NCBI GenBank assembly: GCA_017880745.1
Contig: JADGRR010000157.1
Coordinates: forward strand, 1 to 6,734
Direction: 5' to 3'
Origin: Burkholderiales bacterium
GTDB lineage: Bacteria > Pseudomonadota > Gammaproteobacteria > Burkholderiales > SG8-39
Length of the DNA stretch: 6,734 nucleotides
Below, one piece after another: positions 1 to 6,197 of this stretch. The notes beneath the pieces are model-generated. The model was not told where the DNA came from and searched no databases. It saw only the letters and a program-made list of their open reading frames with translations. Every line of letters starts with the position of its first letter. Within the stretch, counting starts at the first letter, position 1. The translations under genes and the position numbers were made by a program.

Positions 1-122
1 GCGGCGATGCGATCGGCCTGCGCCGCGGCGCGAACCAGGCCAAAGACCTGGTAATTCCGCGCCAGTTGCGGCAGCGCGCGCAGCGCAATATCGCCGCAAC
101 CAACGATCAGCAGCCTGTTCAT
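1..122 (-). CDS. NAD(P)-binding Rossmann-fold (SDR/epimerase-like) protein, N-terminal fragment
   Basis: A leftward gene begins at the ATG complementary to 120-122 and leaves the window at base 1. About 40 residues are visible, starting MNRLLIVGCGDIALRALPQL. The hydrophobic beta strand LLIVG followed by G-C-G-D-I (residues 8-12) is a dinucleotide-binding turn, and the next segment NYQVFGLVR looks like the second strand of a Rossmann fold. This fits short proteins annotated as NAD-dependent epimerase/dehydratase or SDR-family oxidoreductase. The catalytic part lies outside the window, so substrate and reaction cannot be given. It is divergent from the reductase at 246. No good Shine-Dalgarno precedes the ATG. 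A TACAAT word (complement of 129-134) lies so close to the start that a very short or absent leader is possible, but this is weak. The reading frame is secure; the family name is less so. Confidence 0.7.
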   Translation of the reverse strand, partial: MNRLLIVGCGDIALRALPQLARNYQVFGLVRAAAQADRIA

Positions 123-160
123 AGTAAAATTGTACCCGCTCTCATCGCACAGCATTAAAA

Positions 161-188
161 CCCGCCGCAAAATGAATTTTGCAGCGGG
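161..188. repeat. 28-base interrupted palindrome in the divergent intergenic region
   Basis: CCCGC (161-165) pairs with GCGGG (184-188) and GCAAAAT (167-173) pairs with ATTTTGC (176-182), leaving one C/A mismatch (166/183) and a two-base centre. Twelve of 13 positions pair. It lies between the starts of two divergent genes, so a dimeric regulator site is one reading. Read leftward, the GC arm is followed by TTTTAAT (complement of 154-160), so it could also act as a terminator or attenuator ahead of the leftward gene. The symmetry is directly visible; the role is inferred. Confidence 0.6.
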
Positions 189-195
189 CCAATCT

Positions 196-224
196 AGGGG
201 AGCATGAGGGGAGGTATCCCCTCA
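196..224. promoter_or_regulatory. AGGGGA motif cluster and 8-bp hairpin upstream of the reductase gene
   Basis: AGGGGAG occurs at 196-202 and again at 207-213, 11 bases apart, about one helical turn. An inverted, near-identical word is at 216-222. The second direct copy and the inverted copy form a perfect 8-bp stem, TGAGGGGA (205-212) and TCCCCTCA (217-224), with a GGTA loop. No T-run follows, so it is not a typical terminator. It sits 22 bases before the reductase ATG, in the promoter or 5' leader, and may be an operator or an RNA hairpin. Function is inferred. Confidence 0.45.
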
Positions 225-245
225 CATTGAAATAGGTTATTACGC

Positions 246-1277
246 ATGTCCCATCAAGTCACCATTCGGCCCAGCGGCCACAGCTTCCATGTCCAGCCCG
301 ACGAGACCGTGCTCGTCGCCGCACTGCGCGAAGGCTTCAGCCTCGCCTATGGCTGCCGCAACGGCGCCTGCGGCAGCTGCAAGGGCAAGCTACTCGAGGG
401 CAAGATCGATTACGGCAAGCATTCGGATACCGCGCTGTCGGCCGAAGAGCAGGCGAACGGCCTGGCGCTGTTCTGCGTTGCCCGCCCGCTCGGCGACATC
501 GTCATCGAGTGCCGCGAGGTCGGCGCGATCAAGGACCAGCAGATCAAGATCCTGCCTTGCCGCGTGCAGTCCATCGACAAACCCGCGCCCGATGTGGCGG
601 TGATTTCCCTCAAGCTTCCGGCAAGTGAGCGCCTGCAATATCTGGCCGGGCAGTATATCGACTTGCTGCTGAAGGACGGCAAGCGGCGCAGCTATTCCAT
701 GGCCAATGCGCCGCATGACGACGCGTTGTTGCAGATCCACGTGCGCCACCTTGCGGGAGGACTGTTCACCGACCATGTGTTCGAAAAAATGAAAGCGCGC
801 GACATCCTGCGCTTCGAAGGGCCGCACGGCACGTTCTTTCTGCGTGAGGACAGCGAAAAACCGATGGTGTTGCTCGCCAGCGGCACCGGCTTTGCGCCGA
901 TCAAGGCGATCATCGAGCACGCGCTGCACAAAGGCATCACGCGGCCCATGACCCTGTACTGGGGCGGCCGCCGCCCGCACGATCTGTACATGGACGAACT
1001 CGCCCGGCGCTGGGCAGCGGAGCACGTCCATTTCAAGTACGTGCCGGTGGTTTCCGACGCCCTGCCTGAAGACGCCTGGGCGGGACGCACCGGCTTTGTC
1101 CATCGCGCCGTGATGCAGGATTTTTCCGACCTCTCCGGCCATCAGGTCTACGCCTGCGGCGCGCCGGTGGTGATCGATGCGGCGCGGCGCGATTTCAGCG
1201 CGCAATGCGCGCTGCCGCCGGAGGAGTTCTATGCGGATTCGTTCACCACCGAGGCCGACTTGGCCAAGGTGAAGTAG
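246..1277 (+). CDS. [2Fe-2S] ferredoxin/FAD/NAD(P)H reductase (CDP-6-deoxy-delta-3,4-glucoseen reductase-like)
   Basis: This 343-residue cytoplasmic flavoprotein is predicted to pass electrons from NAD(P)H through FAD to a plant-type [2Fe-2S] cluster and on to an unidentified partner. The N-terminal ferredoxin domain (about 1-92) carries the cluster cysteines C37, C42, C45 and C77 (C-X4-C-X2-C-X31-C). The FAD domain follows (about 100-200), with R-S-Y-S at 148-151 and a GPHG turn near 192-195. The NAD(P) domain has GTGFAP at 213-218 and ends with a YACGAP segment and a conserved-looking FYADSF near the C-terminus. Length and domain order match AscD/RfbI-type and phenol-hydroxylase-type reductases. 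The ATG at 246 is preceded by a weak AGG (234-236). No CDP-sugar genes are nearby, so the usual database name may overstate what is known. It may be co-transcribed with the amidohydrolase 70 bases downstream. Confidence 0.9.
   Translation: MSHQVTIRPSGHSFHVQPDETVLVAALREGFSLAYGCRNGACGSCKGKLLEGKIDYGKHSDTALSAEEQANGLALFCVARPLGDIVIECREVGAIKDQQIKILPCRVQSIDKPAPDVAVISLKLPASERLQYLAGQYIDLLLKDGKRRSYSMANAPHDDALLQIHVRHLAGGLFTDHVFEKMKARDILRFEGPHGTFFLREDSEKPMVLLASGTGFAPIKAIIEHALHKGITRPMTLYWGGRRPHDLYMDELARRWAAEHVHFKYVPVVSDALPEDAWAGRTGFVHRAVMQDFSDLSGHQVYACGAPVVIDAARRDFSAQCALPPEEFYADSFTTEADLAKVK
1222..1241 (+). repeat. Imperfect direct repeat, copy 1 (inside the reductase 3' end)
   Basis: These 20 bases encode the EEFYADS region of the reductase. 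They match 2375-2394 at 19 of 20 positions; the single difference is T at 1230 versus C at 2383. The two copies bracket the amidohydrolase gene. Confidence 0.6.
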
Positions 1278-1306
1278 CCCCGGGAAAGGCAATCAGAGCT
1301 TCCGTA

Positions 1307-1319
1307 GTTCGTGCCGAAC
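1307..1319. promoter_or_regulatory. Small palindrome GTTCG-TGC-CGAAC upstream of the amidohydrolase
   Basis: A perfect 5-bp inverted repeat around a 3-base centre lies 28 bases before the amidohydrolase start, in the 70-base gap after the reductase. It could be a small operator half-pair or a weak hairpin in the message. No T-run follows, so it does not look like a terminator. At this length chance is a real alternative. Confidence 0.25.
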
Positions 1320-1347
1320 AATACTCAATAAAGCAGGATAGGATGAG

Positions 1348-2370
1348 ATGAGCGCCCATCACCCGAACGAATCGCACCAGCGCGCCCGCCCGATCGACGT
1401 CCACGCCCACTGGTACCCCAAAGCGTGGCTGGACCTGCTCGCCAAACTCGGCCCGGCGCACGGGCTCGAATGGCGCGAGGTCGAGGGGAAGGGACCGCAG
1501 TTCAAGGTCGGGCCCCTGACCACCGGGCCGGCCGGTCCCCGCTTCGTCGATCTGGACGCGCGCATAGCCGCTATGGACGAGCAGGGTGTCGCCGTGCATG
1601 CGCTCTCGCTATCGCAGCCGATGGTGTACTGGGCCGGACGCGAGTCCGGCAACCGGCTTGCAATCGAGTACAACGACGAACTGGCTCGGGCGCACCAGGC
1701 GCACCCGCAGCGTCTGGTGGGATTGGCGACGCTGCCGCTGCAGGCGCCGGACCTGGCCGCACGCGAGGTCGGGCGCGCGGCGGCACTTCCCGGTGTACGC
1801 GGCTTTTACCTCGCCACGCGCATGCTCGAGCAGGAGCTGTCGGATCCGGCGTTTTATCCGGTGTACGAGCGTATCGAGGCGCTCGGGCTGCCCATTTTCC
1901 TGCACCCCGTGTTCGTGATCGGTCACGAGCGGCTCAAGCAGCACTACCTTACCAATCTGCTCGGCAATCCGTTCGAAAGCGCCATCGCCGCTGCCCACCT
2001 CATTTTTGGCGGCGTGCTCGACCGTTTTCCGAAGCTCTCGTTCGTTTTACCGCACGCCGGCGGTGCTTTTCCCTGGCTGGTCGGCCGCCTGCACCGGGGT
2101 TGGGAGAAGCGCGCCGACCTGCAGCACATCGAGCACGGACCGAAGGATTATCTGCGGCGCTTCTATTACGACACGATCGGCTACTCGGACACCGTGGTGG
2201 AATACCTGGTGCGCAACGTCGGCGCCGACCGCGTGCTCATGGGCAGCGATTATTGCTTCCCCATCGCCTACGAACGCCCGGTGGAGGTGGTCGCCGGCAA
2301 CAGTCTGCTTACGCACGAAGAGCAGCACGCCATTCTGGAAGTCAATGCGCGGCGTCTGCTCGGGCTGTAA
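1348..2370 (+). CDS. Amidohydrolase-family metalloenzyme (ACMSD-like decarboxylase fold)
   Basis: This 340-residue protein belongs to the amidohydrolase-2 group, which includes 2-amino-3-carboxymuconate-6-semialdehyde decarboxylase (ACMSD) and related decarboxylases and hydrolases. The expected metal site is complete: H19 and H21 in D-V-H-A-H-W, H186 in FLHP, and D301 in MGSDYCFP. H236 in LPHAGGAFPW matches the catalytic histidine of ACMSD. The length is close to the family norm (about 330-340). There is no signal peptide, so it should be cytoplasmic. The ATG at 1348 has two purine-rich Shine-Dalgarno candidates, AGGA at 1335-1338 and at 1340-1343, supporting this start. The true substrate cannot be read from sequence; no other tryptophan, kynurenine or nitrobenzoate pathway gene is present. 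It is convergent with livF, 57 bases away, and no clear terminator separates them. Confidence 0.88.
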   Translation: MSAHHPNESHQRARPIDVHAHWYPKAWLDLLAKLGPAHGLEWREVEGKGPQFKVGPLTTGPAGPRFVDLDARIAAMDEQGVAVHALSLSQPMVYWAGRESGNRLAIEYNDELARAHQAHPQRLVGLATLPLQAPDLAAREVGRAAALPGVRGFYLATRMLEQELSDPAFYPVYERIEALGLPIFLHPVFVIGHERLKQHYLTNLLGNPFESAIAAAHLIFGGVLDRFPKLSFVLPHAGGAFPWLVGRLHRGWEKRADLQHIEHGPKDYLRRFYYDTIGYSDTVVEYLVRNVGADRVLMGSDYCFPIAYERPVEVVAGNSLLTHEEQHAILEVNARRLLGL

Positions 2371-2374
2371 CAAC

Positions 2375-2394
2375 AGGAGTTCCATGCGGATTCG
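2375..2394 (+). repeat. Imperfect direct repeat, copy 2 (just after the amidohydrolase stop)
   Basis: This segment lies in the 57-base convergent gap and matches 1222-1241 at 19 of 20 bases. Weaker similarity continues for about 22 more bases (12 of 22 identical). Read in the reductase frame it gives QEFHADSPT, against EEFYADSFT in the reductase, so it may be a remnant of a reductase gene end. The rest of the gap (2371-2427) shows no convincing terminator. Confidence 0.5.
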
Positions 2395-2427
2395 CCGACC
2401 GTCGCGGCCCCTTTGTTCAGGCCATCC

Positions 2428-3140
<713 letters not shown>

Positions 3141-3144
<4 letters not shown>

Positions 3145-3929
3145 GCTGTTGTGATGGCGCCTACAGTGGCGCCGCCCAAGTACGCCTCGATAACGCGCGG
3201 ATCGCGCTGCACCTCGCGCGGCGGGCCTTCGGCAATTTTTCGGCCGTAATCGAGCACCAGCACCCGGTCGCACAAACCCATGACGAGCTTCATGTCGTGC
3301 TCGATCAGCAAGATCGTCGTGCCGTCTGCGCGCACGCGCTCGAGCAGTTTCTTCAGCTCGATCGTTTCCGTTGCGTTCATGCCGGCGGCCGGCTCGTCCA
3401 GCGCCAGCAGCTTCGGCTCGGTGGCCAGAGCGCGCGCGATCTCCAGCCGCCGCTGATCGCCGTAGGGGAGCTGCCGCGCCACATCGTTGGCGCGCGCCGC
3501 GATACCGACGTATGCGAGCAACTCCAGCGCGCGTTTCTCGATCGCCGCTTCTTCTTCGAGCGCGGCGCGCGTGCGCAGGACCGCGCCGAAAACGCCGGTG
3601 CGAGTGCGCACATGGCGCCCTATCATCACGTTGTCCAGGGCGGAGAGATTGCCGAACAGGCGAATATTCTGAAACGTGCGCGCAATGCCGCGCGCTGCGA
3701 TTTGGTCGGGCCTTAATCCAGCGAGCGCCTCGCCGGCGAAGCGAAAGCCACCCGCATCGGAGGCGTAAATGCCAGTGAGCGCATTGAACAGCGTGGTCTT
3801 GCCGGCGCCATTCGGGCCGATCAGCCCATAGATCTCGCCGCGATTGATGCTGAATCCGACCTCGGCCAGCGCCAGTACGCCGCCAAAGCGCTTGTCCAGA
3901 TCTGCACATTCGAGCAGTACTTCGCTCAT
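3141..3929 (-). CDS. livG: Branched-chain amino acid-type ABC transporter ATP-binding protein LivG
   Basis: This is the first ATPase of the transporter, 262 residues, expected to pair with LivF and hydrolyse ATP to drive uptake. Walker A is GPNGAGKT at 38-45, the Q-loop is in RTFQNIRLF (84-92, Q87), the signature is the LivG-style LPYGD at 154-158, Walker B is LLALDEP at 174-180 and the switch histidine is H211 in IEHD. The DEPAAGMN segment and the long insert between Q-loop and signature (about 105-150) are typical of LivG. The ATG at 3929 overlaps the livM stop as ATGA, and its own stop overlaps the livF start in the same way. There is no strong Shine-Dalgarno, consistent with coupled translation. 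Nothing indicates truncation or degeneration. Confidence 0.95.
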
Positions 3930-4999
3930 TGCGCTGACCGCTTAGGTTGGGCCAGTTCGCGCTTTCTTACGGCCGACGGCAGCAGGCCCGCCGGCCGGTA
4001 GAGCATCATCAGTACCAGCGCCAGGCCAAACAGCAGCATGCGTATCACCTCGGGCTCGATGATCGTTCTCCCGAACAGCGATTTCTGCACCGGCTCGACC
4101 GTGTAGCGCAGCAGTTCGGGGACAAAAGATAGCAGCACGGCGCCCAGCACCACCCCCCAGACATTGCCCATGCCGCCCAGCACGACCATCGACAGCACCA
4201 TGACGGATTCGACCAGGACGAAGCTTTCCGGGCTGATGAAGCCCTGGATGGCGGCGAACATGCCGCCGGCTACGCCGCCGAAGGAGGCGCCCATGGCGAA
4301 AGCGAGCAGCTTGATGCCGGTCGTATTGATGCCCATCGCCCGTGCCGCGATCTCGTCCTCGCGTACCGCCTCCCAGGCGCGGCCGATGCGCGAGTGCTGC
4401 AGCCGCAGGTTGATCACTATGACCAGCAATAACAGCGCGAGCAGCAGGTAGTAATATTTGATCGGGCCCGAAAACACGAGGCCGAACAGAGTCTCTGTCT
4501 GGCTGAAGCTGAAGGCGCCGAAACTGAACGGGTCGATGCGCGAGATGCCCTGCGGGCCATTGGTGATATTGACGGGCTGCGACAGGTTGTTGAGAAAAAT
4601 GCGCACGATCTCGCCAAAGCCGAGCGTGACGATGGCGAGGTAGTCGCCGCGCAATTTGAGCGTGGGCGCGCCGAGCAGCACACCGAACAGGCAGGCGACG
4701 AGCGCGCCTATGGGCAGGATGACCCAGAACGGCAGGTGCAGATTGAAATGCGGCGAGGCGAGCAGGGCGTACACATAGGCGCCCACCGCATAGAAGGCGA
4801 TGTATCCAAGATCGAGCAGCCCGGCGAAGCCGACGACGATGTTCAGGCCGAGCGACAGGAACACGAACAGAATGGCGAGGTTGGTAATGCGCACCCAAGC
4901 CGTTCCCGCGGCGGCGAGCGCGAATGGCAAGCCGACGAGGGCGATGGCGACGAGCGCGACACCCAGCCACTTCGCTTGCGGTTTGGAGAAGATATTCAC
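3926..4999 (-). CDS. livM: Branched-chain amino acid-type ABC transporter permease LivM
   Basis: This inner-membrane permease, 357 residues from the GTG at 4999, forms the transport channel with LivH. It has multiple hydrophobic segments. The conserved GLNIVVGFAGLLDLGY lies at about 51-66 and LRGDYLAIVTLGFGEI, a hallmark of LivM, at 116-131. The cytoplasmic coupling loop GRAWEAVREDEIAARAMGI is at 206-224. The frame also opens at a TTG at 5038, which would add 13 residues and overlap livH by 17 bases. I prefer the GTG because GAGG lies six bases before it, GTG is a commoner start than TTG, and the product then begins (M)NIFSKPQAKW directly before the first membrane segment. The charged C-terminus (VRKRELAQPKRSAQ) suits a cytoplasmic end. 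The start is uncertain; the identity is not. Confidence 0.92.
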   Translation of the reverse strand: MNIFSKPQAKWLGVALVAIALVGLPFALAAAGTAWVRITNLAILFVFLSLGLNIVVGFAGLLDLGYIAFYAVGAYVYALLASPHFNLHLPFWVILPIGALVACLFGVLLGAPTLKLRGDYLAIVTLGFGEIVRIFLNNLSQPVNITNGPQGISRIDPFSFGAFSFSQTETLFGLVFSGPIKYYYLLLALLLLVIVINLRLQHSRIGRAWEAVREDEIAARAMGINTTGIKLLAFAMGASFGGVAGGMFAAIQGFISPESFVLVESVMVLSMVVLGGMGNVWGVVLGAVLLSFVPELLRYTVEPVQKSLFGRTIIEPEVIRMLLFGLALVLMMLYRPAGLLPSAVRKRELAQPKRSAQ

Positions 5000-5021
5000 C
5001 CAGCGCCTCGCGCCTTGTCCT

Positions 5022-5945
5022 TCAAGCCCTGTCTCCAACGCGCTCGCCGAGGAGCCCGGAGGGCCGGAACACCAGCACTGCGATCAACACCAGGAAGGCG
5101 AACACGTCCTGGTAATTGCTGCCGAAAACGTTATTGGTCAGATCACCGATATAGCCGGCGCCGAGGGCTTCGACGATGCCGAGGAGGATGCCGCCCAACA
5201 TCGCTCCGGCAAGGTTGCCGATACCGCCCAGCACGGCGGCCGAGAACGCTTTCAGGCCGAGGAGCGAACCCATGGTGTAGTGGGCAACGCCGTAATAGGT
5301 CCCGACCATGACGCCGGCGACCGCGCCCAAGGCCGCGCCGACGATAAACGTGAACGCGATGATGCGGTCGATGTCTATGCCCATCAGGCCCGCTATCTGC
5401 GGATTCTGCGAAGTTGCGCGCATGGCAATGCCGAGCTTGGTGCGGTACACCATCAGCGTCAACCCGACCATCATCAGCACCGAGGTCAGGATGATGGCGA
5501 TCTGGACCCCGGTGATGATGGCGCCGCCAACATCGAAGCTGACGAGCGGTATGATCTGCGGAAACGCAAGCGGGTTGCGGCTCCAGACCAGTAATGCCAC
5601 ATGCTGCAGGATGATGGAGATGCCGATGGCGGTAATCAGCGGTGCGAGTCGCGGCGCGCCGCGCAACGGCCGGTAGGCAATGCGCTCCATGGCATAGCCC
5701 ACCAGCATGCACACCGGGACTGCGGCAAGTACCCCGGCAAGCACGATCAACACCGGCGGCAGAGCCGTGCCGGCGAGCGCCGTGATCACCGAGAACGCGA
5801 CCATTGCGCCTATCATCACCACCTCGCCATGGGCGAAGTTGATCAGCTGGATGATGCCGTACACCATGGTGTAGCCCAGCGCGACGACGGCATAGACGCT
5901 GCCCAGCGTGAGCCCGTTGATGATCTGCTGCAGGAAAATGTCCAT
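5022..5945 (-). CDS. livH: Branched-chain amino acid-type ABC transporter permease LivH
   Basis: This inner-membrane permease has 307 residues, the normal LivH length. It begins MDIFLQQIINGLTLGSVYA, the characteristic LivH opening, followed by INFAHGE at 35-41. The block ERIAYRPLRGAPRLAPLI (87-104) is strongly conserved in the family. Several further hydrophobic segments run to the end, which has the FRPSGLLG motif shared by Liv permeases. The ATG at 5945 is the first possible start in frame, since a TAA lies four codons upstream. The only purine-rich match, AGG at positions -4 to -2, is too close to be a good ribosome site, so initiation may be weak. It is the first of four tightly packed genes, livH-livM-livG-livF, and is separated from the binding-protein gene by a terminator and a 190-base leader. 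Confidence 0.95.
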   Translation of the reverse strand: MDIFLQQIINGLTLGSVYAVVALGYTMVYGIIQLINFAHGEVVMIGAMVAFSVITALAGTALPPVLIVLAGVLAAVPVCMLVGYAMERIAYRPLRGAPRLAPLITAIGISIILQHVALLVWSRNPLAFPQIIPLVSFDVGGAIITGVQIAIILTSVLMMVGLTLMVYRTKLGIAMRATSQNPQIAGLMGIDIDRIIAFTFIVGAALGAVAGVMVGTYYGVAHYTMGSLLGLKAFSAAVLGGIGNLAGAMLGGILLGIVEALGAGYIGDLTNNVFGSNYQDVFAFLVLIAVLVFRPSGLLGERVGDRA

Positions 5946-5960
5946 GCCTGGGCCGATTTA

Positions 5961-5987
5961 AACCCAAAGGCGCGAAGAACGCAAAGC
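5961..5987. repeat. Three degenerate 9-base units of a CGCAAAG-type repeat
   Basis: Three consecutive 9-mers, AACCCAAAG, GCGCGAAGA and ACGCAAAGC, share a C-(A/G)-A-A-G core in the livH leader. They resemble the CGCAAAG-rich dispersed intergenic repeats found in many environmental proteobacteria. That resemblance is from memory and was not searched. The units are degenerate and the call is tentative. Confidence 0.35.
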
Positions 5988-6006
5988 GGTTCCGTTGCGG
6001 CGCGCA

Positions 6007-6027
6007 GTTTAGCGTGAGACGTTTAGC
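6007..6027. repeat. Direct repeat GTTTAGC x2, 14 bases apart
   Basis: GTTTAGC occurs exactly at 6007-6013 and 6021-6027 with GTGAGAC between. It is 60-80 bases upstream of the livH start and could be a tandem regulator site, or chance. No promoter could be placed confidently in this leader. Confidence 0.35.
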
Positions 6028-6100
6028 CGCCAATTTCCAGGCACACAGCGCAGCGAGGCACGAGCCTTGAACAGCCCGCGCCAGAGTCGGGTGGAACCGG

Positions 6101-6126
6101 GGCGCCTCAACCCTCCTTTGAGCGCC
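6101..6126. other. Bulged hairpin between the terminator and livH
   Basis: GGCG (6101-6104) pairs with CGCC (6123-6126) and CTCAA (6106-6110) with TTGAG (6118-6122), with a single bulged C at 6105 and a 7-base loop. It lies 10 bases past the T-run of the terminator on the transcribed (minus) strand. It has no T-run of its own and may be leader structure or a 3'-end structure protecting read-through message. Confidence 0.35.
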
Positions 6127-6135
6127 GGCGGTCCC

Positions 6136-6162
6136 AAAAAAACGGCGCCCGAAGGCGCCGTT
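6136..6162 (-). terminator. Rho-independent terminator after the substrate-binding protein gene
   Basis: On the minus strand a perfect 9-bp stem, AACGGCGCC and GGCGCCGTT, closes on a TTCG tetraloop (the stable C-UUCG-G form). Seven T residues (complement of 6136-6142) follow, the first two shared with the stem. It lies 35 bases past the stop codon of the binding-protein gene. It should end most transcripts there, so livHMGF would depend on read-through or on its own promoter. On the plus strand the hairpin is followed only by TTATT, so rightward activity would be weak. Confidence 0.93.
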
Positions 6163-6197
6163 ATTCTGCGGCAGGCGTGAGGACGATCCGCGTGCGC

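Noticed and set aside
390..1292. A 300-codon open frame antisense to the reductase, and similar long frames in other phases through the liv genes
   Set aside because: They are composition shadows of GC-rich genes: Arg/Ala/Pro-heavy products with no recognisable domains, fully overlapping well-supported genes.
2371..2427. A bidirectional terminator between the convergent genes
   Set aside because: Only 4-bp inverted repeats and no adjacent T-run are present.
3145..3909. An upstream extension of the livF frame that would give a 493-residue protein
   Set aside because: The extension is a shadow of livG in another phase. The internal ATG at 3144 gives the family N-terminus and the ATGA overlap.
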